A DNA stretch of 10,660 nt from Amoebophrya sp. AT5.2 (Eukaryota; Sar; Dinophyceae; Syndiniales; Amoebophryaceae). Both the position numbers and the translations under genes were made by a program. The DNA lies in assembly GCA_005223375.1 (NCBI GenBank), contig RXOD01006335.1, positions 1 through 10,660 of the forward strand. The letters are read 5' to 3'. Of the stretch, positions 1 through 8,400 are shown in pieces. Position 1 is the first letter of the stretch. Each line of letters opens with the position of its first letter. The notes under the pieces are model-generated. The model saw nothing but the letters and a program-made list of their open reading frames with translations. It was not told the origin of the DNA and searched no databases.

Positions 1-48
1 ATTTGAGTTGGCGGACAGGCTCTAATTTTGTTCTTGTTTTCAATCCAG

Positions 49-77
49 ATCCAATCTGGCAACCAGTTCCAGTGCCA
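49..77 (+). other. Possible 29-nt upstream micro-exon of the CLC gene
   Basis: A pyrimidine-rich acceptor (TTGTTTTCAATCCAG) ends at 48 and a GTACGT donor starts at 78. The 29 nt between them enter in phase 0 and leave in phase 2, which matches the phase needed by the exon starting at 184. The joined reading would be IQSGNQFQCQ-RGEGETD. This is the only upstream piece in the window that fits; a longer exon in this frame cannot extend past the TGA at 4-6. It could equally be 5' UTR or intron. Confidence 0.3.
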
Positions 78-183
78 GTACGTAGTATCTACAATGAACA
101 TGAACTAGAGATAGACTATGGTCGTCTTCCTTTGCCGTCGGCCTCAAAAAGCAAAAATCCGATCCCTGATCCATCTCTACCAG
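78..183 (+). other. Possible intron upstream of CLC exon 184-1153
   Basis: The acceptor CATCTCTACCAG|G is clear, and the coding frame of the next exon hits TGA at 167-169 if read through. The donor GTACGT at 78 is the best candidate but rests on the micro-exon at 49-77. If real, the intron is 106 nt, phase 2. Confidence 0.45.
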
Positions 184-3100
184 GCGCGGCGAAGGCGAGA
201 CCGACGGTCGTTCTGCGAGCACCGCTGATGACGACCTGGACCGCGCCGAGAGTTACTCTTCGGCGGCCTCCGCGCAAGCGGACAACGTCCGCAGCCGGCG
301 ACGGCAGATGGAGAGTTGGAATGCAGGCAGAGCTGCCAACAAACTCGCGTTCACGCCCTGGGACGCCTTCTCGACGGTCTCGTTTCGGAGAGAGCTGACG
401 AAAGATGTCATGCGCAAGAACGAGTTCGAGGCGAGTTCAGCGGGCAAGCTGGAGCGCTTCTGGTTTGAGGCCAGTAGCTGGGTGATACCTGGCTTCGGCG
501 GATTGATGGGCGCGGCCTCCGCTTCGTTCATCGAGATCATGGTGGAGAAGATTTTCACCTGGCGAAACGGCTACTGTCAGGACAACTTCTTCGCGACGGA
601 CAAAACCTGCTGCGGGCACGAAGTCGAGGTCACATTTGAGTGCAAGCCGCTGAAAGCGGAAACAGTGAATGCCGACGGCACGACGTCGATTTCCGCCGCC
701 CCCCGGGGAAAGCTCATCAAGTGGAGCGACGCTCTGTGGGGGGAGGACGTTGCGGCCGTGAATTTTCTCATCCTCGCGCTGTCGGGCATAGTAATGACGG
801 TATTGACCGCGGTGCTCGTAAAGAACTTCGCCCCAGCGGCCAGAGGTAGCGGTATCCCCGAGATCAAGACCATTCTCGGCGGCTTCCACGTGCCGGCGGT
901 GCTGGAGGGGCGGACGCTTTTCATCAAGTGCATCGGACTGTGCTTAGTGGTGTCCTCGGGGATGTGCTTGGGAAAGGAGGGTCCGTTGGTTCATGTGAGC
1001 TGCTGTTGGGCGATGTTGAGCTCGAGACTACTCCCGGGCCGACTGAACGAGTCCCACGCGAAGGTACAGGAACTGCTTTCAGCAGGCGCGGCGGCGGGCG
1101 TCAGCGTCGCGTTCGGGGCGCCTCTAGGAGGCGTGCTGTTCTCGTTCGAGGAGGTATACTTCGTAATTCGATGTAGAATGCTGAACCCAATCCTTCAATG
1201 AGTACTTTCGCATTCGGAATCAAAACCTCCCCAGGTGTCCACTTTCTTCCCTTCTCGCACTTGTTCCCGCGCGTTCTTTGCCGCGGTTTGCGCCGCGCTC
1301 TCTCTCCAGTACTTCGACCCAACCGGGACCGGCAAGCTGACGATGTTTCAGGTCACCGACTCTGGCGGGATCCACTTCGTCGAGTACATCCCCTTCGCTC
1401 TTCTCGGTGTGATGGGCGGCGTTCTGGGGGCGTTTTTCGTCCGGGTCAACGGCGGCTTGTGCGCCGCAAGGGCGTCCGACTGGTGGAAATCCATGGTTCC
1501 GATCGAACTCGAGGTGACCTGCATCGCCACCTTCACGGTCCTGTTGAACTCTCTCTCCGTGTACCTGACTCCGCTCGCCACCAGCGTGATCCACCGGTTG
1601 TTTGCGCCCTGCCGGGACTATTTTCAGATGAACGCGCACATCGAGGGGCTACAGGACGAGCTGAACCTGTGTTCCGTCGAGGACCAGTCGCCGCTTTTCT
1701 CCAGCACGATGATGCTCTCGTTGGCCGTCGCCTGCATCTACCGCTTCCTCCAGATGACGGTGACTTTCGGCACGGGAATTCCGGCGGGCTTGTTCGTTCC
1801 GAGTCTGTTCTGCGGCGCCTGCATCGGGCGGATGCTGGGCACGGCCCTCTGGTACGCGAACAAAAGCTTGAATCCGGACCACGTGTTCATCGATCCGGGG
1901 GTGTACGCGATGATCGGTGCTGCCGCGATGCTGGGGGGAGTGTGCCGCGTCACCATCTCGCTGGTCGTGATCATGTTCGAGCTCACGGGCGCATTAGAGC
2001 ACATCGTGCCGTTCATGCTGGCGGTGCAGATTGCGCGCTGGGTCGGCGATCTGTTCGGGGACGGGATCTACGACTGCCACATCCGGCTGCGGAAGTACCC
2101 CTATCTGCACGAGCCGGAGGACCACATCGTGCCAGGGAACGCGGAGAGCATCATGGATGACGATATCGACTGCATCTGCGTCGAGGACCCCAACACCGTA
2201 GGAGCGATGGAGGACATGCTGGAGGTCTTTCCGCACTACAACGGCTTCCCGCTGGTGCGCTCGGAGTTCGGCGAAATGGACACAGACAATTGGATTCTGC
2301 TCGGGTACGTACACGCCGGGGAACTGCGGGAACTAGTGAACAACGCACGGGGGATGACGCACAAAGGAGAAGCGATTGACGACGACACGCCAGTGTATTG
2401 CAGTCGTTGGCTTCTTTATCTTCTATTTGATGGATGCTCTTTCTGTTTGTTCTGGTTCGGTAATGTAACTAAATGCTCCTCGTCCTGAATGACTGTCATT
2501 GTTTATGTTTGATGCGTCGAGGACGCGAAGTGTAAGTCCCTCCACCTCCTCCAACACCAACAGGCACTTCGAGGCCGCCAAGGAAGGACAGGAGCGCAGC
2601 GGCCTCGATTTTAGCAGCATGATCGATGACACCATCATCCGCATCGTTCCAGAAACCCCCCTCTTCCTCGTCCACCAGATCTTCCATAAATTGGGCCTCC
2701 GCTTCGTCGCCGTTGTGCGTGCGGGCAGGTTCAAAGGTCTGATCACGAAAAAGGCCTTTGTCCGGCACATGCAAGAACTCGAGCACACTGCGGCAGAGAA
2801 CAAGATCGGCGACACGTTCGCCGCTCTGGGGCACCAGGTTATGGGCGAAGAAGAGGAGGGAATAAAGGCTGAGGACCACCACGGCGTTGCTGATCATGCG
2901 GAAAATGTCACGGCAGACTCTCAGCAGATGCCAATGAAGCACCACAAGACGTTCGACGACGACCCAGTGGAATGGGGCAACTCGCCCGCAGCAAGGTCAA
3001 AACAGCTTGAGGAAGCGATGAAAGATATTCACGCAGCAGTCCACGAGCATCAGCACCTTCATCACCACGGGGTCCACCACGGGCGTCACTCGACGTCCAC

Positions 3101-3972
3101 AGGAAGTAGCCCAAGCCCTGGCGCAGTAATTATATCCAGTAGCGCGGCGGCGGCCGCCGACGATGGCGCGTCCGGGACAGCGACCGGCTCACCAGCGAAG
3201 AAGCTGGGAGGGCTGGGCATCCTGAAGAATAAGGGAGGCGCGCTGAACAAGCTGCGGGAAAGCGTGCGAGCAGTGCAAGGAGCGATCAGGATAGCAGACC
3301 AGGTACAACCCCGTCATGTCTACTTGCTGAATGGCGTGGTTTGATGAATCGCGTTTTGATTTATGCATTTTGAGACAATTTGAATTTCGTCGCTGATGAA
3401 ACCCAAGCAACCGAATTACTTAAAAATTCGTGACCCCCCACGACCCTCAGGGATCCATCCAATTGAGCGCTGCAAAGCGCAGGCCTTCGTTGAAAGTCCC
3501 CGACAGTGTCATCCAAAAACGTCGATCATCATCCGGCCGCGTCGGAATCTCGGTAAGAACACACTTTCGTACAAATCGTTGCACCACCAATCTGATGTCG
3601 TTGCAATTCGATCTAATGCGATGAAGATGAACTGAAATTCATACAACATGAACATGCATCTCCGCTCAATATCAGCTGCATCGAAACACGATTTATCGTC
3701 GTTTTCACTTTCAGGAGCGCAAGTTTGAGCGGCGGAATCTCGCCGCGCGTAAGACGGCCAAGCAGGAGACTTCCCAGGAGACGCTGGCTCAGCTTCGTGC
3801 GATACGCGGCGAGGGTAGCTCGGGCGACCTGCAGGTGACAGAGAGCCAGGATCCCCGTATGTCCACTGAAAATACAGTAATGGGTCGCAAGATTGCTGCG
3901 GCTGCTTCGCTCGTGAACCAACTTCGGGAGCCGCTCCTGCAAGACAGCCAACAGCCTCGGCGGACCACATAA
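184..3972 (+). CDS. CLC-family chloride/proton exchanger with tandem CBS domains, five supported exons, 5' end incomplete
   Basis: Predicted intracellular-type CLC antiporter (2Cl-/H+ exchange across endosomal or vacuolar membranes). Exons: 184-1153, 1235-2394, 2564-3302, 3451-3552, 3715-3972 (stop TAA 3970-3972). The only in-frame Met in the first exon is at 308, but the frame is open and looks coding back to an acceptor at 183, so the true start is probably upstream. Numbering from Met308 gives 1,034 residues. GSGIP is at 180-184; its Ser is typical of chloride-selective members. GKEGP carries gating Glu224. The FEE motif ends in Glu282, aligning with the proton glutamate of exchangers (ClC-5 E268). 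GIPAGLFVP is encoded at 1775-1801, and the helix-R Tyr (IYDCHI) at 2069-2071. CBS1 is about residues 580-660 and CBS2 about 690-742. A ~290-residue tail follows, unusually long, with a His-rich patch and basic segments. The family call is firm; the exchanger subtype is inferred from the two glutamates and the ClC-3/4/5-like sequence. The tail's function is unknown. Confidence 0.93.
1154..1234 (+). other. CLC intron, 81 nt, phase 0
   Basis: GAG|GTATAC to CCCCAG|GTG. Removing it joins FSFEE to VSTFFP, restoring the conserved LFS-x-EEVS-xx-FP block of eukaryotic CLCs. Retention gives a stop at 1199-1201, although the length is a multiple of three. Confidence 0.93.
2395..2563 (+). other. CLC intron, 169 nt, phase 2
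   Basis: GT|GTATTG to CCAACAG|GC, splitting a Val codon between the CBS domains. It restores one frame from DDDTPV into HFEAAKEG. Retention ends at a TGA at 2486-2488. An upstream acceptor at 2530 is also in frame and would add 11 residues, but the site at 2563 follows the long pyrimidine-rich stretch. A small perfect hairpin (GCGTC, loop GAG, GACGC) sits at 2514-2526 inside the intron. Confidence 0.85.
3030..3089 (+). repeat. Histidine-rich patch in the CLC C-terminal tail
   Basis: Ten of twenty residues are His, including HLHHH and VHHGRH, at about residues 825-844 counted from Met308. It lies after the CBS pair in the predicted cytosolic tail and before a Ser/Ala-rich linker. His-rich segments often bind Zn or other divalent metals or act as pH-sensitive elements; either role is inference here. 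Confidence 0.8.
3303..3450 (+). other. CLC intron, 148 nt, phase 0
   Basis: CAG|GTACAA to CGACCCTCAG|GG. If retained, the protein would end at TGA 3342-3344 with a short unrelated tail. Splicing connects to a 34-codon exon that is open in the required phase. Confidence 0.72.
3451..3552 (+). other. 102-nt symmetric exon of the CLC gene with two RRxS motifs
   Basis: This exon has 34 codons between two phase-0 introns, so skipping it would keep the frame. It encodes a basic peptide containing KRRPSL and QKRRSSSG, both matching the RRxS consensus of PKA-type basophilic kinases. Good splice sites flank it on both sides. Constitutive inclusion and cassette use are equally possible from sequence. 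Confidence 0.7.
3553..3714 (+). other. CLC intron, 162 nt, phase 0
   Basis: TCG|GTAAGA to TTTCACTTTCAG|GA. The donor is the most conventional of the set and the acceptor has a strong pyrimidine tract. The next exon (3715-3972) is open for 85 codons with GC-rich, coding-like composition and ends at TAA. Confidence 0.78.
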
Positions 3973-5260
3973 GGTTTCTCCACGCGGGAACTGATGTCTT
4001 GCTTTTCATTCCTGCACAAGCAACATATAAAGTAAAAGTACTTAGCCTCTCAACTCAACTTAACGCACTAGTAGCAGAACTAGCACGCTGCAGAACTCAA
4101 CTGCTAATTTTTCTAGTCACGACATCGACAATCAACGATTCAAGCCAATGACACCAGAACAAGGAGCAGGAGAGCCAGCACTTCTACCCAGAGTGGCAGA
4201 CAGAAACCAATCTAGGCGCGCGTAGTGAAACTCGAAACCATATTCCGGGTCAGACCTAGGTACTGCCTACCCCGAGCCCTAGGCTCTAATACCTGCTACG
4301 ATTTTTCATTTCCGTCATGGTCTCGTGATCCTGGTTGGTGCTGGGTCAACTGGCTCATACAGACGTCGCATGTTTGAGTTTGACGCCACCAGACGTATTC
4401 ACCCGCACTGCAGCTGCTAGTAGCCTGTCTATTTACTTTTACAACACGCCATCGCCATCCCTAGATTCGCTACCGTGGTCCTCGAACTGTACTAGATTAA
4501 TTTGGTACATTTCCAATTGATTCCAGCATCCATTCGATCCCTGAATCAATCCACCCCCTCTTACTAAACAAGTACCATCCCAGAATGCGAGAAGGCAGAA
4601 GCAGAACAAGCACAGGCACCAGAGCGGCTGGATACACTGATAATTTTTGCCCATAGATATTAAATTTTTTTTCGTGGGGTACTACAGCTATGCGATAACT
4701 TACTTTCGAGAATCATGCCGTTTTGCGTTGCCGAGCATCTTCGACGCAATCCATCGGTCCAGAAGGAACAAGAAATGTCTGCGGTCCATTGGCCGGATAT
4801 CGGTTTTCGTTCTGATTTTTTGTTTTTGGCAGAATTTCACCAACGTTGAAAACTCGGTGTCGTTCTCGTGGACCTTCGCGTTTCGTAGAAATTCGGTTTC
4901 GTCATCGTCGGCTTTTCGCGGCTTTCCGTTTCTGATGGAAAATGAATCGGTGTTGTGCCCTTCGTCGGTGCGTTGTCGGTTTCTATCTACAACTAAATTA
5001 ATTGGAAACTCGTGGTCGTGCTTTATTTTTGATCGCGCCCCAGCACACTCAAAGAAATGTGAATTTTTCATTTCTGCACAGGAGCGGTCTGCCGCAAGTG
5101 GTGGAGTGGCGGCACTGGAATTCGTTCCTGTAACGGCTACGTTAATCCCAACTCAAAGATTTTTTTCGTAATTTCCAAACTTAAATACAGCCCCGCATTT
5201 TGCGACTCTATCATCTCTATCCCTAAACATAACGCAAACGCACTTGATTGTTTTTTCTAG
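3973..5260. other. Intergenic spacer, no well-supported gene
   Basis: About 1.3 kb, more AT-rich than the flanking exons. The first part presumably holds the CLC 3' UTR; no AATAAA is obvious. Small items seen: direct repeat GCAGAACT at 4074-4081 and 4090-4097, a perfect 5-bp hairpin GAGCC-CTA-GGCTC at 4274-4286, and a T-rich block from about 4650 to 5170. Open frames here are short, lack good starts or have no recognisable motif. No tRNA or rRNA was recognised. Confidence 0.6.
4700..5152 (-). other. Weak minus-strand open frame in an AT-rich block, unrecognised
   Basis: The minus strand is open for 151 codons, from just inside a stop at 5153-5155 to a TAA at 4700-4702. The first ATG is at 5071, giving 123 residues. 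The predicted peptide is charged and hydrophilic (many K, R, D, E, N), with no signal peptide, membrane segment or known motif. An acceptor-like CTCCTGTGCAG lies just upstream of the ATG, so it could be an exon. The overlapping plus-strand frame is also open (4647-5171) but has only a TTG at its head and a Ser/Phe-rich composition, so the minus frame is the better candidate. It may be a decayed gene or mobile-element fragment, or chance. Confidence 0.2.
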
Positions 5261-5268
5261 TATAAATA
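5261..5268 (+). promoter_or_regulatory. TATA-like element upstream of the coiled-coil gene
   Basis: TATAAATA lies 143 bp before the ATG at 5404. AAATACAGC recurs at 5183-5191 and 5264-5272, exactly 81 bp apart. The preceding TTGTTTTTTCTAG could instead be a splice acceptor in a 5' UTR, in which case the TATA match is coincidental. Confidence 0.35.
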
Positions 5269-5302
5269 CAGCTGGAGCTGGACTAGGACTTCGACGTGGA
5301 CG

Positions 5303-5374
5303 ATGAGCACGCGGTTCTTCAGAATGATTTGGCATTTTGCCACTCTCGCAGAAGTCTGTGACTGCACAATATGA
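5303..5374 (+). promoter_or_regulatory. Upstream ORF 1 (23 codons plus stop)
   Basis: ATG at 5303 with stop TGA at 5372-5374, downstream of the TATA-like element and upstream of the main ATG. If the transcript starts near 5290 this would be translated first. Its stop overlaps the ATG of the next small ORF (ATGA). Confidence 0.3.
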
Positions 5375-5400
5375 GCATTTCTAACGTCGAAAAGGTGTGA
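5371..5400 (+). promoter_or_regulatory. Upstream ORF 2 (MSISNVEKV)
   Basis: Nine codons plus TGA, ending three bases before the main ATG at 5404. Short spacing of this kind can limit reinitiation. The GAAAAG|GTGTGAG within it also resembles a splice donor, so it could be a coding leader exon rather than a uORF, though the long frame opening at 5404 argues against that. Confidence 0.3.
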
Positions 5401-5403
5401 GCA

Positions 5404-8400
5404 ATGGTGCTAGACTACGACGAGAAGGGCGGCGGCGGCGACGGGCGAACCCCGGCGTCCGCCCCGCTGCTCAACACGAATGAAAGAACAAGCCTGCCTA
5501 ACAACAGTAGCGACTCCTTCGACGACGAGAGGCCGGTGCGTGATTCGCCGCGATCTGACGGCGGCTGGTCGGATGCGTCTGCAAAACTTCGTCGCGCAGC
5601 CGTGGAGAGGTCCGCCGTCAATCCTGCGAATGGCAAGGTCTTGAAGAAGGGCCAGCAGCAAACCAGCAAGCTCGGCAAGGCGAAGGCTAAGCCCACGACT
5701 TGGGACGGCGCAAAGAAGGCGGTCGCGAAAACGAAGCCCGTATCCGCTTCTGCGCGGGCTTCCAGAGTCGTGGTCGAAAAAGTAAACGAAGAGGCGCTGT
5801 TCGAGCGAGTGCGAGCGACGCAGCCAGCGAAGGCGCGCGAAGCGGAGGCTTTCACCAGGGCCAAAAGAAAAATGAAGCAGCAAGCCATGAGTGCACGATT
5901 GGCCGACGGGAAGAGCACGAAAGTCTCACCGCCAACCGCCACGCGGGGGGTGGTCGCCGGTCCGGGTTCGACGCAGGACCAGGTGCTGAGTGCACTGCTC
6001 GAGGAAGAGAAGCCGCGGCTGTCGACGACTGCTGCAGCTCTGCTCAGCAAGTACAAGAACTCGATGCTAGCGAATAACACAACCAGCTACAGCACGTCGC
6101 AGGCGCAGTCGCAGAGGAGCACATCTCCATCTCCTGCGGCCAAAGCGGCGCCTGTGGCTGCTGCAAGCGCCAAGCGGCCATCGGTGGGCAGGTCTTCTCC
6201 TGCGCCCGCAGCTCGCATGGGAGCGCCCGTTGCGGATTTCCGCGACCTCACTCCGATCAGCAACACGGGCTCCGCAAGCTCCTCTTCGGCCCAGCAGGCG
6301 AAGGCTCGCGGCGGGCTGAAGGCGTCGCTCCCAGGCGTCGCTTCTTCCACGAAAACGACGCCGGCCGCGAGCGCGAGCCGGTCGGCGGCAATCGATGCGA
6401 AAAAATCGGTTGCGTCCGCGATCCAGCGGTTGAAGCAGCAGACGACTTCCTCGGGTGGAAACGCTGCTGCTACTACATCGAGAGGCGCGGCCAGCAGAAC
6501 TGCCGGAAGTACGAGTTTGAGTACGAGTAGACCAGCACCAGCGACGTCGGCCGCGGCGAACCGCGCCAAGCAGGCCACCTCGCCGGTGAGTAACAAACCG
6601 AAACCTTTCGGGGGTCGCGTGCTTGTGCCGTTGACGAGTAACTCGAAACTTGCCGCTTCGGGCCGCATGCGCACCTACCGGCCCGACGACTACGTGTTTC
6701 GCCCGACGTCCGCCAGTTCCGAAGACATGACGATGGACACAGACGAGCTCTTCGACTACCGCCCGGCGAGCAGCCGCGGTCGGTCCTCGCCTCGTGAGGA
6801 CAGGGAGGAGGAGCAGCGCGATCTTCATACCTCCGAAAGGTCGTCTCGCGCACGCACTCCTCCTCAGCAGGCCGCCATGATGAGCGCAGCTTCCACCGCG
6901 AAGAGTTCTCCGCGATCGCTGTCTGTCGGGTCCTCCCCTGCACCGAAGACCAGGGCGTTGATCAACCTCCCGGTGCCGGTGTCGTCGAGTGACGACACGG
7001 ATGGCCTTCAAACTGCCCAGTACAGCGCGCGCACGCCGGGACGCCATGAGCACGAGCCGCTGTCGATGGGTGGCACGTTCAACGTTTTTGGCGAGGTAGC
7101 GAAACTGATCGATTTTGACGCGAAGAAGGAGACTCCACGCACGACTACCGCCGCACAGCAGGGTCTTGCTACAACGTCGTCGAAGTCGTCCGTTTCGATC
7201 GGTCTCGCGTCGCAGCTGCAGTTGCCGTCCCTGGAGGATCTGTCGAAGTTGCAGGCCGTGAAGGGAGGCCAGGACCAACACAGAATTCTGAGCGGAGACA
7301 CGTCCCTGCAGTCGCTGCTTTCGATGCCCAACGACATACGCTCGGGCACCGGAGCGGGAAGTGAAAGAACGGATACGGTAGCGGAGGGTACCGTGCGTGG
7401 TGAAGAAGAAACGGGGTCCTCTTCGACGGAGTCGTCCGGGCCTCACGACGAAACCGCGCGGCGCCTGCTCAATGACTCGCGGCACCTGTCTCGCGACATT
7501 CTCCACATCATCGCGCAACGGAAACAAGAGTTCAGCAAAAACGGCGGAAAGAAAATGTCGAGTTCCAGCGACAATGCGGATAGTAGCTCGGATAAAGGCG
7601 CGCGAAAGCGTCCGAAGAGCTTCGACGACGCGGACATGACGGTATTGCGGTCGTATATGGAACGGCTTTTCTTTTGTTTATGCTCTCCGCCCTCATGATT
7701 TTTTGTGTTACGCTATTTTTGTCTTTGAGGCCACTGGCTAGCAGGCATCAGCGACAATTACAGATTCAATTCCACACTCATTCCATTATTTCGTATAACC
7801 ACGCCTTCCTTATCCTTCGCATTCCAGGCTCGCGGTTCTCGCGGTTCCGACGACGCGGGTTCTCCGGCCATCGGCAGCAAGCAATCTACCTCTTCCGCGG
7901 GCGGTCGCCGAAGTCGCGGCAGCGCCCGTTCCCACCCGCCACTCGGGTCTGCCCGGTCTTCCCGCCGCAGCAAGGTCGCCACAAGCGACGGCGGCAAGGA
8001 GGACGGCACCAGCTCCTCCGAGAAGGACGGAGCGAGTCCCTTTGGGGGACCCACGTCGTCGGACGACGACGTTGGCGTTGGGGACGCGACAATTAAGTGG
8101 ACGCGCCGGGAATCGGAGCGAATGGAGATGCGCGTGGAGTTTGAAGCGCGGCTGGCACAGCAGCACCTCGACTTCATGAACGAGCTGGAGGCAAAGGACG
8201 CAGACATCAAACGGTTATCCTCCCTGGAGCAGCGCGTGCGCAAGGAACGCGAGGATTTTCTTATCGACCAGCACGAACACAAACGGGACCTGCAGCGACG
8301 GGAACAAGAGCTGGAACACCTCAAGACGGCGGAAGAAGCGAGGTACTGATCTTGATCTAATCTATCAGATTTTAATTTGGAACTGCAACTGCTGGATCCA

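Noticed and set aside
1198..2160. 320-residue plus-strand frame overlapping the CLC exon
   Set aside because: Arg/His-rich shifted reading of the CLC exon, which is confirmed by conserved CLC motifs.
4274..4286. GAGCC-CTA-GGCTC hairpin as a terminator
   Set aside because: Eukaryotic context, five-bp stem only, no following T run; likely chance.
4439..4654. Minus-strand 71-residue frame starting with a hydrophobic Cys/Leu/Phe stretch like a signal peptide
   Set aside because: Short, isolated, no downstream domain, and composition is as expected by chance in this spacer.
5330..5342. TGGCA-TTT-TGCCA hairpin resembling the core of a dinoflagellate spliced leader
   Set aside because: Only the general inverted-repeat shape matches; the surrounding bases do not match the spliced-leader sequence as known to me.
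6586..6591. GTGAGT donor-like site inside the first exon of the coiled-coil gene
   Set aside because: The frame stays open and compositionally unchanged through it; no stop forces splicing, and the inferred donors here use GTAY.
6067..7527. 486-residue minus-strand Arg-rich open frame
   Set aside because: A shadow of the GC-rich disordered exon; no motif, and the plus frame continues through with consistent composition.
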